A stretch of 64,000 nt of DNA from Pusillimonas sp. TS35 (GTDB taxonomy: Bacteria; Pseudomonadota; Gammaproteobacteria; Burkholderiales; Burkholderiaceae_B): NCBI RefSeq assembly GCF_009857885.1, contig NZ_WWER01000001.1, positions 62,001 to 126,000 on the forward strand, in the 5' to 3' direction. Shown in pieces: positions 15,705-24,988 of this stretch (the stretch's first letter is position 1; the number at the start of each line of letters is the position of its first letter). The position numbers and the translations under genes are program-made. The notes beneath the pieces were generated by a model that was not told where the DNA came from, ran no database searches, and saw only the letters and a program-made list of their open reading frames with translations.

Positions 15705-17342
15705 ATGACATTACCCTTTGGTGCTGGGATGATCGCGTTTCTGGAAGCAAAGCGGGCCGGTTTGCTGGCTCGCAAGCATTGGCCGGCCAATATCGTTGCC
15801 GGCATTATTGTGGGTGTGGTGGCGCTGCCGCTGGCCATGGCCTTTGCCATTGCCTCGGGCGTCAAGCCCGAACAGGGCTTGTACACCGCCATTGTCGCCG
15901 GTATTGCAGTGTCGCTGTTCGGCGGTAGTCGTGTGCAAATTGCGGGCCCAACCGGCGCGTTTATCGTAATTCTCGCCGACATCGTCGCCCGCCATGGCGT
16001 CGACGGCTTGCAGGTCGCCACACTGATGGCAGGTGTCATTCTGCTGCTGTTCGGCTTGGCGCGGCTCGGCGCGGTTATCCGCTTCATCCCCCTGCCGGTC
16101 ATCGCAGGGTTTACAGCCGGCATTGGCATCATCATCTGGGTGGGGCAGTGGCAGTCTTTTTTTGGTCTGCCGGCCGTGCAGGGCGAGCACTTCCATCAGA
16201 AGCTCTGGGGGCTGCTGCAGGCACTGCCGCAACTGGATCCGGTCACTACGCTGATCGGTGTGGTGTCGCTGCTGCTGGTCATCTTTACGTCCAAGGTGCC
16301 GCGTTTCGCGCGTGTGCCTGGGCCACTCGTGGCGCTGGTTGTCATGACGGCAATCCAGGCCGCATTCGGCTTCGAAAGCGTAGCTACCATCGGCTCAATG
16401 TTTGGCGAGATTCCTCGCGGCCTACCCAGCCTTGAACTCCCTGCCATCACGCTCACGCGCTTGGTCGAACTTATCGGGCCGGCTTTCGCGATCGCCATGC
16501 TTGGGGCCATCGAGTCGCTGCTGTCGGCCATCGTGGCAGATGGCATGGCGGATACTCGCCACCACTCCAACCAAGAGCTCATCGGCCAGGGCATCGCCAA
16601 TATTCTGTCACCCCTGTTCGGCGGCATCGCTGCCACGGGTGCCATTGCCCGCACGGCCACCAATATCCGCAATGGCGGCAGCAGCCCGCTGGCCGGCATT
16701 GTCCACGGCGTTACGCTTATCCTTGTGTTGCTGTTGCTGGCGCCGCTGGCTGCCAGTGTGCCGCTCGCCACGCTGGCAGCCATTCTCTTCGTGGTGGCTT
16801 GGAACATGAGCCAGGTGCGCCAGGTCGCGCGTCTGGCCAGGCGCGCACCCCGCGCCGACGCGCTGATCATGTTGATCACGCTCACGCTTACCGTATTCAC
16901 CGACCTGGTCGTTGCAGTGAATATCGGCGTGGTGCTTGCCATGCTGCATTTTCTGCGCCGCATGGCCGAAAGCGTGGTGGTGCACCGTGAAGACGGCAAC
17001 AGCGACGACGAGCCAGGCAGCCTGCCCAAGGGCGTGCTGGTCTATACCGTAGAGGGGCCGTTTTTCTTTGCGGCGGCCGACGCCTTCCAGCGCGCGCTGG
17101 GCGACACGCACACCGATCCCGAAAAGGTCGTTATCAGGCTGTCCCGCGTGCCCTTCATCGACGCTACCGGCCTGCAGGCGCTGGAATCCGTGGTGGCCGA
17201 CCTACAGGGCCGCGGGGTGCGGGTCATGCTGGTCGAGGCCAACCCCCGCGTGCTTGGCAAACTGCGGCGTATGGGTTTGCTCGACAAACTCGGGCCGGGC
17301 GCGGTACTGGAGCGCCTTGAGGATGCGCTGGCGTCAGGCTGA
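15705..17342 (+). CDS. SulP-family anion transporter with C-terminal STAS domain
   Basis: This inner-membrane transporter for sulfate or other anions (bicarbonate, C4-dicarboxylates in relatives) has 545 residues. The membrane part begins with NIVAGIIVGVVALPLAMAFA and continues with the signature GGSRVQIAGPTGAFIVILAD and PLPVIAGFTAGIGIIIWVGQ. The STAS domain starts near residue 440 (VYTVEGPFFFAAADAFQRAL) and contains the switch loop FIDATGLQALESVV. An alternative start is the ATG at 15729, which fits better if the TATAAT at 15690 is the -10, since the first ATG would then be nearly leaderless. The substrate is not assignable. Confidence 0.92.
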   Translation: MTLPFGAGMIAFLEAKRAGLLARKHWPANIVAGIIVGVVALPLAMAFAIASGVKPEQGLYTAIVAGIAVSLFGGSRVQIAGPTGAFIVILADIVARHGVDGLQVATLMAGVILLLFGLARLGAVIRFIPLPVIAGFTAGIGIIIWVGQWQSFFGLPAVQGEHFHQKLWGLLQALPQLDPVTTLIGVVSLLLVIFTSKVPRFARVPGPLVALVVMTAIQAAFGFESVATIGSMFGEIPRGLPSLELPAITLTRLVELIGPAFAIAMLGAIESLLSAIVADGMADTRHHSNQELIGQGIANILSPLFGGIAATGAIARTATNIRNGGSSPLAGIVHGVTLILVLLLLAPLAASVPLATLAAILFVVAWNMSQVRQVARLARRAPRADALIMLITLTLTVFTDLVVAVNIGVVLAMLHFLRRMAESVVVHREDGNSDDEPGSLPKGVLVYTVEGPFFFAAADAFQRALGDTHTDPEKVVIRLSRVPFIDATGLQALESVVADLQGRGVRVMLVEANPRVLGKLRRMGLLDKLGPGAVLERLEDALASG

Positions 17343-17367
17343 GCCCGTGGCTTGTCGCAGTACATCG

Positions 17368-17465
17368 TCAGCGATCGTCCTTGGGCGATCTTTCGATCAA
17401 AGAGAGCTTACCCGTGATCATCCGTCTGGTGTCGTCCCTCAGCGATCGTCGGAGACGTCCCTCAG
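17368..17465. repeat. Short direct repeats at the end of the ribbon-helix-helix gene
   Basis: TCAGCGATCGTC occurs at 17368-17379 and 17439-17450, and CGTCCCTCAG at about 17433-17442 and 17456-17465. The copies overlap the short non-coding gap between the SulP stop and the convergent small gene. No function is evident. Confidence 0.5.
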
Positions 17466-17662
17466 TTATTGTTTGACTTGAGCTTTGGGTTTTGCACTGG
17501 CGCTGTGGGTGCATAGCTGACGTCGTGTTCGTTCAGGTAGTCGCGTATCAACTGCCGAACCACTTGCGAAGGCGTGATGTCTTGGCTGGCGCACAGGCGC
17601 TCGAACGCTTTTTTCTTGCGCGGATCAATGAGCACGGTGAGCCGTGCGGTCTTGCTTTCCAT
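17462..17662 (-). CDS. Small ribbon-helix-helix (CopG/Arc-like) protein
   Basis: This protein of 66 residues has the pattern TARLTVLIDPRKKKAFERLC followed by TPSQVVRQLIRDYL, which fits one beta strand and two helices of the ribbon-helix-helix DNA-binding fold. The last 20 residues are Pro/Asn/Lys-rich and disordered. Such proteins are often antitoxins or autorepressors. There is no neighbouring toxin gene, so I do not call a toxin-antitoxin pair. The ribosome site is weak. A GATTATAATCAAAT element lies about 40 bp upstream. Confidence 0.72.
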   Translation of the reverse strand: MESKTARLTVLIDPRKKKAFERLCASQDITPSQVVRQLIRDYLNEHDVSYAPTAPVQNPKLKSNNN

Positions 17663-17698
17663 GTTGAAGTAGGGCGTGAAAGGGCGCTGTATATGACA

Positions 17699-17712
17699 AT
17701 TTGATTATAATC
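17699..17712 (-). promoter_or_regulatory. Promoter/operator-like element before the ribbon-helix-helix gene
   Basis: Read leftwards, GATTATAATCAAAT (17712-17699) includes TATAAT at 17709-17704 within the palindrome GATTATAATC (17703-17712). It is identical over 14 bases to the element before the SulP gene. The -35 region is poor. It could be the promoter and also the autoregulatory site of the small protein; this is inference. Confidence 0.5.
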
Positions 17713-17849
17713 GAATTGGTATTTGTTGCCATACATCGCCCCTATGCCTGCGTGCGACGCAAAGTTAGGCGCTAGGTACAGCGCAGGTTTGGCGCTAGGC
17801 ACGAGCCAGGCGTGCCGACAGGTATGGCGATCGATGCGGCGTCGGTGCT

Positions 17850-18584
17850 TCAGGCCGTGTGGCCGGGTGTGGCCGCGCGTAGTTCGCGTCTGAGAGCAGC
17901 TTTCAGTTCAGCCAGAAACTCTGCGCCGTTGGGGTCGCCGACAGCCAGGCTCAGCAATGATGCGGCCCGTACGGGCTCGTAACGCCGCTCGCTGCCCAGC
18001 TCGGCTTCGAAATCATTGGCCAGGCTGGTCACCCCGGCGATATCCACATCCGCCAGCACGAGCGCATGCACCAGTACGACCTGTCGTGGCGGAGGGCCAG
18101 GCAAGCGCCGCCACAGTTGTGCCGTCCCCGCCACCTTGCGCAGTGCGTCGTCGTTGTTGCCAACAGCCAGGTTGAAGCGGCCGTCGCAAAACGACCCCGT
18201 CACCGCCGCTGGATGGCTGTCGATGCCAAAGGGCAGCAGTGCCTTGCGGATAATTTCGCACAACAGTAGATAGGCATAATCGGAATGATCCAGCGGCTTG
18301 CCCGGCACAGCATAGGCCAGGCTCACGTTAATGACCCCGGGGCCCTGCGGCACGATCCCGCCGCCTGATAGCCGGACAGTGACCGGCCAGCCGCGTGCTG
18401 CCGCATGCGCGCAGGCGGTGTTAAAGGCCTCGAAACGGCGATAGGTGCGAGGCACCACCAGGCCCTGGGGCGCTTCCCACACTGCGGCGCAAGGGCCATG
18501 CGCCGCAGTTAGCTCAATGAGATGCTCATCCGCACGCGGGCCCGGCGCTGTGTCCGTGCGAGTGGAAATCAGTGTGAAAGACAT
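17850..18584 (-). CDS. Lipoate-protein ligase A-like protein (BPL/LplA domain)
   Basis: This protein of 244 residues has the biotin/lipoate protein ligase fold. The substrate-binding loop reads VRLSGGGIVPQGPGVINVSL, equivalent to the RRxSGGGxV motif of LplA. The lysine motif RKVAGTAQLWRR matches the catalytic KxxGxAQ of the family, and DGRFNLAVGN precedes it. It therefore probably attaches or transfers lipoate or octanoate to carrier domains, or scavenges lipoate. I used the ATG at 18584; longer reading gives a low-complexity basic head. No other lipoate genes are near. Confidence 0.8.
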   Translation of the reverse strand: MSFTLISTRTDTAPGPRADEHLIELTAAHGPCAAVWEAPQGLVVPRTYRRFEAFNTACAHAAARGWPVTVRLSGGGIVPQGPGVINVSLAYAVPGKPLDHSDYAYLLLCEIIRKALLPFGIDSHPAAVTGSFCDGRFNLAVGNNDDALRKVAGTAQLWRRLPGPPPRQVVLVHALVLADVDIAGVTSLANDFEAELGSERRYEPVRAASLLSLAVGDPNGAEFLAELKAALRRELRAATPGHTA

Positions 18585-18705
18585 GAGAGACGAAGTGTTT
18601 GATCTTGGCGTGTTCCGGCCCGGCCCCTGGCACCGCTCATGACGCGGCCCGGCGGCGCCGGCCCGCGGTGTTGACTTGCGCGTGCCAGCCGAGCGACGTG
18701 TTCGC

Positions 18706-19173
18706 TTAAAGTTGCCGCGGCACGAACTCTTCGTCCGACATAAGAAAGTACCGTACTGCATCGATCAGACCCAGCACCACTGCCAGCGGCACGAAAAAGT
18801 AGAAGATGACGAGGTAGATGATGCCGGCGCCGATCTGGCCCAGGTAGAAACGATGCGCACCCAGCCAACCCAGAAACACCGCCAGCACGATAGCGATCTT
18901 GCGCTGGCTATGCGGGCGCTTGATTTCACTACCCTTGTTTTTGATGATCCACCAGGTAATGGGGAGGGTGAGGAGCAGCGCAAGGATTACCTTGCCGGTA
19001 TGACTGGAAACATACCGTTCGATCGCGTAATAGATATCGGCAAAGTTGTGGATGACCACGCCGAAAAGCCGCTCGATCCAGTAAAACGCCTCGGAGGCAA
19101 TGGCCTCGCCAAAGGTGAGCGCAACAAGGATGACGATGAAAATAGCAATTGCCAGGATGATACGTTGCAGCAT
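18706..19173 (-). CDS. TM2 domain-containing membrane protein
   Basis: This protein of 155 residues has one N-terminal helix (about 4-24), a second at 62-76 and a C-terminal TM2 domain. The TM2 hallmark reads KIAIVLAVFLGWLGAHRFYL followed by GQIGAGIIYLVIFYFF, and VLGLIDAVRYFLMSDEEF closes it. Bacterial TM2 proteins have no established function. It lies alone between the lipoate-ligase-like gene and the methyltransferase gene, all in the same direction but with gaps over 100 bp. Confidence 0.85.
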   Translation of the reverse strand: MLQRIILAIAIFIVILVALTFGEAIASEAFYWIERLFGVVIHNFADIYYAIERYVSSHTGKVILALLLTLPITWWIIKNKGSEIKRPHSQRKIAIVLAVFLGWLGAHRFYLGQIGAGIIYLVIFYFFVPLAVVLGLIDAVRYFLMSDEEFVPRQL

Positions 19174-19314
19174 GGCGGACCGAACTTTTCCAGAGCTAAA
19201 AGCGTAGTGTAATGAGGAATGCGTCCGGCTGCCTGTACAGGAGGACGAGGTATGGGGCCTTGGCGATTTCAGGCTGTTTCAATGGCGGCCAGGTGGCGTT
19301 TATCAGTAACCGAC

Positions 19315-20568
19315 TCAGGCCTGCCCCAGCCGCCACAGTGAGGTGACCTCGGCGCGGCGCGCTGCATACAAGGGATCCTTTTCATCCATTGCTTTGGCAT
19401 GACGTGGCCGGGTGTCCAGCCTATCGAGTACACGCAGGCCGGCGGCGGCGATTGCCTCCAAAAGGAAGCTGGCTTCGCGCAGGCCCAGGTGTTCGGCCAG
19501 ATCCGACATGATCAGCCAGCCTTCGCCGTCGTCGTCGAGGTGGCCCGGCAGGCCTCGCAGGTAACCCAGCAGCATCCGGCTGCCCGGGTCGTACAGCGCC
19601 TGTTCGATGGAGGTTGTGGGACGGGCCGGCAACCAGGGTGGATTGCAGACGATCAGGGGGCTTCGGCCGAGCGGGAACAGGTCGGCTTTGAGCAGAGTGA
19701 TGCGTGTCTGCAAGCCCAGGTGCGCGATGTTATCGGCGGCGCACGCCAGGGCACGCTGGTCTTGGTCGGTTGCGATCACGCGCTCTATGCCGCGTGAGGC
19801 CAAAATGGCAGCCAGTACGCCGCTGCCGGTGCCTACGTCAAATGCCAAGCTGCGATTGGCGGGCAGGGGCGCCTGCGCGACAAGATCGAGGTATTCGCCC
19901 CGGTTGGGTGAGAACACCCCGTAATGGACATGGATGCGGCCCGCAAGGCCGGGTACCTGTACGCCTTGCCGACGCCACTCCCAGGCGCCGATATAACCAA
20001 GCAGGGCGCGCAGCGGCAGCAACACCGGGCCGCCCGCAGAGCCCAGCGCGGCCTGAACTGCCGCATCAATGTCAGGCGCACGCCGCAGATGAAGCACCCA
20101 AGCCGTTGCGCTCCGCGCATTGCTCGCCTTTGTGCGGCTGACTTGCGCACCGCTTGCGTGCGGATCATTTTCTTGCGCGCCACTTGCTTCTGTTTGATTT
20201 ATGTATGGCTCAGCTGCCTGCGGCGTCAGCTCGACCAGCAGGCGATTGAGCAATTGCGCACGCTGCGATTGCAATAGGCGATGGCGGTTGAATGCGTCAA
20301 CCCCTGCCGTTTCAACGTCGACGGCTTGGCGCTGACGTGTTCGCCGCTGGCGTTCATCGATGCGGCGACCCAAGGCCTGCAGCAGCTGCCGGGCGTTGTG
20401 ATAATCGCCGCGCCATAGCAGTGCCGTGCCTTGTGTTGCCTCGCGGAATGCGGCGTCGGCGGGAGTGTTGTCGTCCATCACGAGGATACGGCGCGGCGCC
20501 GCGCCGTATTCATTTAGCCAGCCTGCAGTCCGGGCCGCTCCGCCTTCCGTCCAGTTTGCCTGAGTCAT
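19315..20568 (-). CDS. Class I SAM-dependent methyltransferase (HemK/RsmC-like, NPPW motif)
   Basis: This is a cytosolic methyltransferase of about 417 residues. The SAM site is SLAFDVGTGSGVLAAILASR followed by VIATDQDQRALACAADN, and the catalytic motif is IVCNPPWLPARPTTS. NPPW/NPPY enzymes methylate nitrogen in glutamine or nucleic-acid bases. The N-terminal half resembles nothing I can name and includes a low-complexity stretch near residues 125-160 (SGAQEN, SGAQVS). The start is uncertain: ATG 20568 and ATG 20478 are both possible, and an upstream start would run into glpK. The substrate is unknown. Confidence 0.82.
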   Translation of the reverse strand: MTQANWTEGGAARTAGWLNEYGAAPRRILVMDDNTPADAAFREATQGTALLWRGDYHNARQLLQALGRRIDERQRRTRQRQAVDVETAGVDAFNRHRLLQSQRAQLLNRLLVELTPQAAEPYINQTEASGAQENDPHASGAQVSRTKASNARSATAWVLHLRRAPDIDAAVQAALGSAGGPVLLPLRALLGYIGAWEWRRQGVQVPGLAGRIHVHYGVFSPNRGEYLDLVAQAPLPANRSLAFDVGTGSGVLAAILASRGIERVIATDQDQRALACAADNIAHLGLQTRITLLKADLFPLGRSPLIVCNPPWLPARPTTSIEQALYDPGSRMLLGYLRGLPGHLDDDGEGWLIMSDLAEHLGLREASFLLEAIAAAGLRVLDRLDTRPRHAKAMDEKDPLYAARRAEVTSLWRLGQA

Positions 20569-20612
20569 TCCGCCTATACCCGCTGAATTGCCTTCCGCCC
20601 GGCTTGCCCGGC

Positions 20613-22106
20613 TCATTCCGCGCACGCCTGGCGCACCGCATGCGCCCATTCATCCATCAGAGCCTGGGCTCGGGCGGGCGACAATTGGGGCTCGAAACGG
20701 TGTTCGACTTTCCAGTGGGCCGACAGTTCCTCTTTGTTTTGATAGACGCCGCTGGACAGCCCCGCCAGATAGGCAGCGCCAAGCGCCGTGGTTTCAACCA
20801 TGGTAGGCCGTAGCACGGGTATGCCGAGAAGATCGGCCTGGAACTGCATCAGAAGATCGTTGACGCAGGCGCCGCCGTCCACCCGTAGTTCGGCCAGTGG
20901 CGCACCACCGGCGGCCACCGCATCGCGGCTCATGGCCTGCAGCAGCGCGGCGCTCTGGTAGGCGATGCTGTCGAGTGCGGCGCGTGCGATGTGCGCCATG
21001 GATGAGCCGCGCGTGAGGCCAGTGATGGTGCCGCGCGCATCGGGTCGCCAATAGGGTGCGCCCAGGCCGGTGAAGGCCGGCACCACCATAACGCCGCCCG
21101 CATCCGGCACGGTGCGCGCCAGTGCTTCGACATCGCTGCTCTTGTCGAATGCGCGCAGCCCGTCACGTAGCCATTGCACGACTGCGCCGGCCACAAAAAC
21201 GCTGCCTTCCATGGCGTACTCTGGTGTTGGTCCGATCTGCGCCGCACTGGTGGTGACCAGGCCGTTTTCAGATATCTGGAAGCGATTGCCGGTGTGCATC
21301 AGCATGAAGCAGCCAGTGCCGTAAGTATTCTTGGCCATGCCTTCGCTGAAGCAGGCTTGCCCGAACAGTGCCGCCTGCTGATCGCCGGCCACGCCGCAGA
21401 CAGGGACCTCGCCGCCCAGCAGGCTGGCGTCGATCACGCCGAACTCAGCCGCCGAAGGCAACACTTCGGGCATCAAGGCGGACGGGATGCCCAGCAGATG
21501 CATGAGCTCGTCGTCCCATTGGTTGGTGTGGATGTTGAACAGCATCGTGCGCGAGGCGTTGCTGACGTCGGTAACATGCCGCCGGCCTCGTGTAAGCTGC
21601 CAGATCAACCAAGTGTCGATCGTGCCAAAAGCCAAGTCGCCGCGTTCCGCCTGCTCGCGAGCCCCGGGCACATGATCGAGTATCCATTTGAGCTTGGTGG
21701 CCGAAAAATAAGCATCAATGCGCAAGCCGGTTTTTTCGAGGATCAGACGTTCGTGGCCCTGAGCGCGCAAGGCGGCGCAGGTGTCTTCGGCACGCCTGTC
21801 TTGCCACACAATGGCATTGCACACGGGTTGGCCGGAGGCGCGATGCCACACCACCGTGGTTTCACGCTGGTTGGTGATGCCTGCGGCGCGGATGTCGGCC
21901 GCGCGCAGGCCGGCCTTGGCCAATGCCTGCTGGGCCGTGTCGCATTGGGTTTGCCAGATTTCGGCGGGGCTGTGTTCCACCCATCCAGGTTGCGGAAAGT
22001 GCTGGGTAAATTCCTTCTGTGCCAGCGTGACGATATTGCCTTGCCGGTCAAAGATGATGGCGCGGCTGCTGGAAGTACCCTGGTCGAGCGCAAGTAGATA
22101 AGTCAT
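20613..22106 (-). CDS. glpK: Glycerol kinase
   Basis: This enzyme phosphorylates glycerol to sn-glycerol 3-phosphate with ATP. It has 497 residues, the normal length. The FGGY-kinase motifs are intact: [20 protein letters not shown] (phosphate 1), [31 protein letters not shown] and [14 protein letters not shown]. The C-terminal signature [20 protein letters not shown] follows. It is divergent from glpD, its pathway partner, across a 182-bp gap. No glycerol facilitator or GlpR gene is in the window. Confidence 0.97.
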   Translation of the reverse strand: MTYLLALDQGTSSSRAIIFDRQGNIVTLAQKEFTQHFPQPGWVEHSPAEIWQTQCDTAQQALAKAGLRAADIRAAGITNQRETTVVWHRASGQPVCNAIVWQDRRAEDTCAALRAQGHERLILEKTGLRIDAYFSATKLKWILDHVPGAREQAERGDLAFGTIDTWLIWQLTRGRRHVTDVSNASRTMLFNIHTNQWDDELMHLLGIPSALMPEVLPSAAEFGVIDASLLGGEVPVCGVAGDQQAALFGQACFSEGMAKNTYGTGCFMLMHTGNRFQISENGLVTTSAAQIGPTPEYAMEGSVFVAGAVVQWLRDGLRAFDKSSDVEALARTVPDAGGVMVVPAFTGLGAPYWRPDARGTITGLTRGSSMAHIARAALDSIAYQSAALLQAMSRDAVAAGGAPLAELRVDGGACVNDLLMQFQADLLGIPVLRPTMVETTALGAAYLAGLSSGVYQNKEELSAHWKVEHRFEPQLSPARAQALMDEWAHAVRQACAE

Positions 22107-22288
22107 AGTGGCATGGGGGGAAGGAACACGAGAGGAAGTTTACGGGGCGGGGCGGGGCGCCACAAGCCCGAGTCACCGCAGCCGGAGGATACGGCTGCCG
22201 AGGGCCCGCTAAAGCGATGGACGCCGCCGAACGGGTCTGTACTGCTTTACACTTAGTGTGCCGCGAACACTATCGGCCTACATGCGCT

Positions 22289-23884
22289 ATGACGACACCT
22301 CTATCTCCCAAGGCTGGCGACCGTGCCAGCCTGTTTACCGCACTGGCTGGTCTGGGCCAGGTCGACTTGGTTGTGATTGGTGGCGGCGCCACCGGCTTGG
22401 GGGTAGCGCTCGATGCTACATTGCGCGGCCTCTCCGTGGTGTTGCTGGAATCCTGCGATTTCGCCAAGGGTACCTCCTCGCGGGCCACCAAGCTTGTGCA
22501 CGGCGGTGTCCGCTACCTGGCCCAGGGCAATATCGGCCTGGTTCGCGAGGCGCTGCACGAACGTGCCACCTTGCTGCGCAATGCACCCCATCTGGCGCGT
22601 CCGCTGCCGTTCGTCATGCCCAGTTATCACTGTTGGGAAACGCCATTCTATGGGGTGGGCCTTAAGGTATACGATGCGCTCGCCGGCAGCGCAGGGCTCG
22701 GCACCACTCGGTTTCTGAGCGCTGCGCAGGCCCGCCAACAGATTCCTGGTATTTGCAGTCAGGGCCTGAAGGGCGGTGTCTTGTACTGGGACGGCCAGTT
22801 CGATGACGCCCGCCTGGCGCTGGCGCTGGCCCGCACTGCCGCCGCCCAGGGCGCGCTGCTGATCAACTATTGCCCTGTCATAGGGTTGTTCCATGAGCAG
22901 GGCAGGCTTGTCGGCGTGCAATGCCGTGATGTGGAAACAGGCCGTGAATATCGTGTCGATGCACACTGCGTCGTCAATGCTACAGGTGTCTGGGTTGACG
23001 AAGTGCGCCAGATGGACGGTGCCGCCACTGATGTCCAGGTTCAGCCCATGGTTGCTCCCAGCCAGGGCGTGCATCTAGTTGTGGATCGCGAATTCTTCCC
23101 CGGCGACCATGCTTTGCTCGTGCCGCGCACGCGCGATGGCCGTGTCCTGTTTGCCGTGCCGTGGCTGGGCAAGGTAATACTCGGCACAACCGATACCCCA
23201 CGCCACGACCTCGCCCGAGAGCCTCTGCCGTATGCCCATGAGATCAACTTTATCCTGGGCGAGGCTGCCAGATATCTTAGCCGGCCCCCGTCTCGGCGCG
23301 ACGTTCGCAGCGTGTGGGTGGGGTTGCGGCCTCTGGTGCGTCCCACGGGCGACGAAGCTGGCGCAACCCGCAAAATCAGTCGCGAGCATACTGTATTGAT
23401 CGGCACCAGCGGGTTGGTCACGGTGACGGGCGGTAAATGGACGACCTATCGGGCCATGGCGGAAGACGTACTGGAGCGCTGCGCGGAAGCGGGCCTGCTC
23501 GGTCCGCTGGCGCCATCGCGCACGGCGGTCTACCCGCTTGTGGGCGCACCGCAAGATGGCGGAGCGCGCAAATCAATGGCCGAGCCGCCGGGGCTGTCTT
23601 CTTACGGTACCGAGGCTGAGTTGCTGCGCGGCATACAGGGGGCGGATACCGAGTTGGCGCTAGGCCTCACCGAAGCCATGGTGCGTTTCGCGGCGCGCTA
23701 CGAATACGCGCGCTGCGTCGAAGACGTACTCGCCCGTCGCGCCCGTATTCTGTTTCTGGACGCCCAATTGGCCACGGCGGTTGCACCGCGCGTGGCGGAA
23801 ATATTGCGCGAAGAGCTCGCGATTGATCCGGGGCTCGATGCGTTTTTGCACCTGTCTCGGCAATATAGCCAGTTACCCGAATGA
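22289..23884 (+). CDS. glpD: Aerobic glycerol-3-phosphate dehydrogenase
   Basis: This FAD-dependent peripheral membrane enzyme oxidises glycerol 3-phosphate to dihydroxyacetone phosphate and feeds the quinone pool. It has 531 residues. The dinucleotide fold VDLVVIGGGATGLGVALDA is followed by SCDFAKGTSSRATKLVHGGV and RYLAQGN, both family signatures. VWVGLRPLVRP and LVTVTGGKWTTYRAMAED belong to the FAD and substrate sites. I chose ATG 22289 (MTTPLSP), because upstream in-frame extension has no family character. It acts directly after GlpK. Confidence 0.96.
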   Translation: MTTPLSPKAGDRASLFTALAGLGQVDLVVIGGGATGLGVALDATLRGLSVVLLESCDFAKGTSSRATKLVHGGVRYLAQGNIGLVREALHERATLLRNAPHLARPLPFVMPSYHCWETPFYGVGLKVYDALAGSAGLGTTRFLSAAQARQQIPGICSQGLKGGVLYWDGQFDDARLALALARTAAAQGALLINYCPVIGLFHEQGRLVGVQCRDVETGREYRVDAHCVVNATGVWVDEVRQMDGAATDVQVQPMVAPSQGVHLVVDREFFPGDHALLVPRTRDGRVLFAVPWLGKVILGTTDTPRHDLAREPLPYAHEINFILGEAARYLSRPPSRRDVRSVWVGLRPLVRPTGDEAGATRKISREHTVLIGTSGLVTVTGGKWTTYRAMAEDVLERCAEAGLLGPLAPSRTAVYPLVGAPQDGGARKSMAEPPGLSSYGTEAELLRGIQGADTELALGLTEAMVRFAARYEYARCVEDVLARRARILFLDAQLATAVAPRVAEILREELAIDPGLDAFLHLSRQYSQLPE

Positions 23885-24018
23885 GCGCGGAAGCGCGTTT
23901 GTCGCCGTCTGTACGCTACAACGCGGGGGGCTGCGCCTGGCGCGAAAATAATGCACTATAGGGCGCTGCGCATCGCCTGCGCATTCGCTGCCCGCGGTTC
24001 CCCGCCTGAAAACACCTT

Positions 24019-24516
24019 TCATTGGGTGAACACCGTGCGCGCAGAATCAAATCTGCGGGAGAAATACGGGCTGTCGAGCGAATCCAGCCGTACTCGGCCG
24101 CCCGAAGATGGCGCGTTGACGAACTTGCCGTTCCCAACATAAATACCTACATGCGAATTCGGGCGCCCCAGGGTATTGAAAAACACAAAGTCACCCGCCT
24201 TGAGGGCGCTGCGCGAAACCGGCCGGCTGATACCGGCGATGTCTGACGATTGGCGCGGTAGTTGCGTGCTCGCGGCAGTATTGAATACATAATTGACCAA
24301 GCCGCTGCAATCAAAACCGCTTTCGGGGTTGTTGCCGCCATATCGGTAGGGCGTATCCACCAGGCTCATCGCCGTCAGCGCAACGTTATCTCGCTCGGCC
24401 GGGTTGACGGCAATATGGCGAGCAGGATGACGGGTATGCTTTGTCGGCCCCGCACATGCGGCCAAGAGAGCCAGTAGGGCAATGCCTAGATACAACCTCG
24501 GGCGTGTTAGCGTCAT
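24019..24516 (-). CDS. NlpC/P60-family lipoprotein (Spr/MepS-like endopeptidase)
   Basis: This is a predicted outer-membrane-anchored murein endopeptidase of 165 residues. The signal peptide RLYLGIALLALLAACAG ends in the lipobox LAAC. The NlpC/P60 domain has the catalytic Cys in ESGFDCSGLVNYVFNTAA, the His in RPNSHVGIYVGNGKFVNAP, and the typical LKAGDFVFFNT between them. Relatives cleave D-Glu-mDAP cross-links in peptidoglycan. The ATG at 24516 has GAGGTGGG upstream; an in-frame GTG at 24528 is less likely. It ends facing glpD. Confidence 0.88.
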   Translation of the reverse strand: MTLTRPRLYLGIALLALLAACAGPTKHTRHPARHIAVNPAERDNVALTAMSLVDTPYRYGGNNPESGFDCSGLVNYVFNTAASTQLPRQSSDIAGISRPVSRSALKAGDFVFFNTLGRPNSHVGIYVGNGKFVNAPSSGGRVRLDSLDSPYFSRRFDSARTVFTQ

Positions 24517-24988
24517 ATTTGTTCCCACCTCATGCGTCCACTCTGTGGATTCTTGATTGCGCCGTCGCTCTTGTGCGAGTGTGGTGCGGAGCTGCCCAAT
24601 ACGTGCATCCTGCGGATCCCTGGCGCCAGTTCATGTGTAACTGTAGATTCTTGACTTGTAAATATCAAGTTACATGTTGTTGTTTATTCTCTGCATTTTG
24701 GGCATTCATTTTACAAATACACGCAAAAAAAAATTCAAGTGACAATTGTCATATAACTTTTTAACAAAGTTTGATACTATTTTTCCGCGAAACTGGCCAA
24801 ACATCCTAGGCCAAATGGCGTAGTCCAACTTAGGCAATCGTAACAAAATTTTGTAATTAGACTTGGCTGCGATACAAAAGCCTCGAACAAGGCCTGATGT
24901 TTCGATAGTGTTACGAATTATTTTCTTTGCCGCCGTTTGTTGCACAGCGCTATTTGCTGCCCACAGCATCTTTTTAGGAGAAATTGAA
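24517..24988 (+). promoter_or_regulatory. AT-rich leader and regulatory region of flhDC
   Basis: This 472-bp region carries no credible gene and is strikingly AT-rich compared with the surrounding DNA. It holds a perfect 12-bp palindrome TGACAATTGTCA (24740-24751) and an inverted repeat ACTTG-N7-CAAGT (24654-24670) just after TTGACT. There are A/T tracts including AAAAAAAAA at about 24725. Such long control regions upstream of flhDC integrate many regulators in other bacteria. A perfect ribosome site TAGGAG ends it, 8 bases before flhD. No named regulator can be assigned. Confidence 0.6.

Noticed and set aside
17462-17662. Ribbon-helix-helix gene as an antitoxin of a toxin-antitoxin pair
   Set aside because: No small toxin gene lies beside it: the neighbours are the SulP transporter and the lipoate-ligase-like gene.
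24863-24988. In-frame upstream extension of flhD with a hydrophobic stretch
   Set aside because: The extra codons are in AT-rich leader DNA, are not FlhD-like, and a strong ribosome site marks the internal ATG at 24989.
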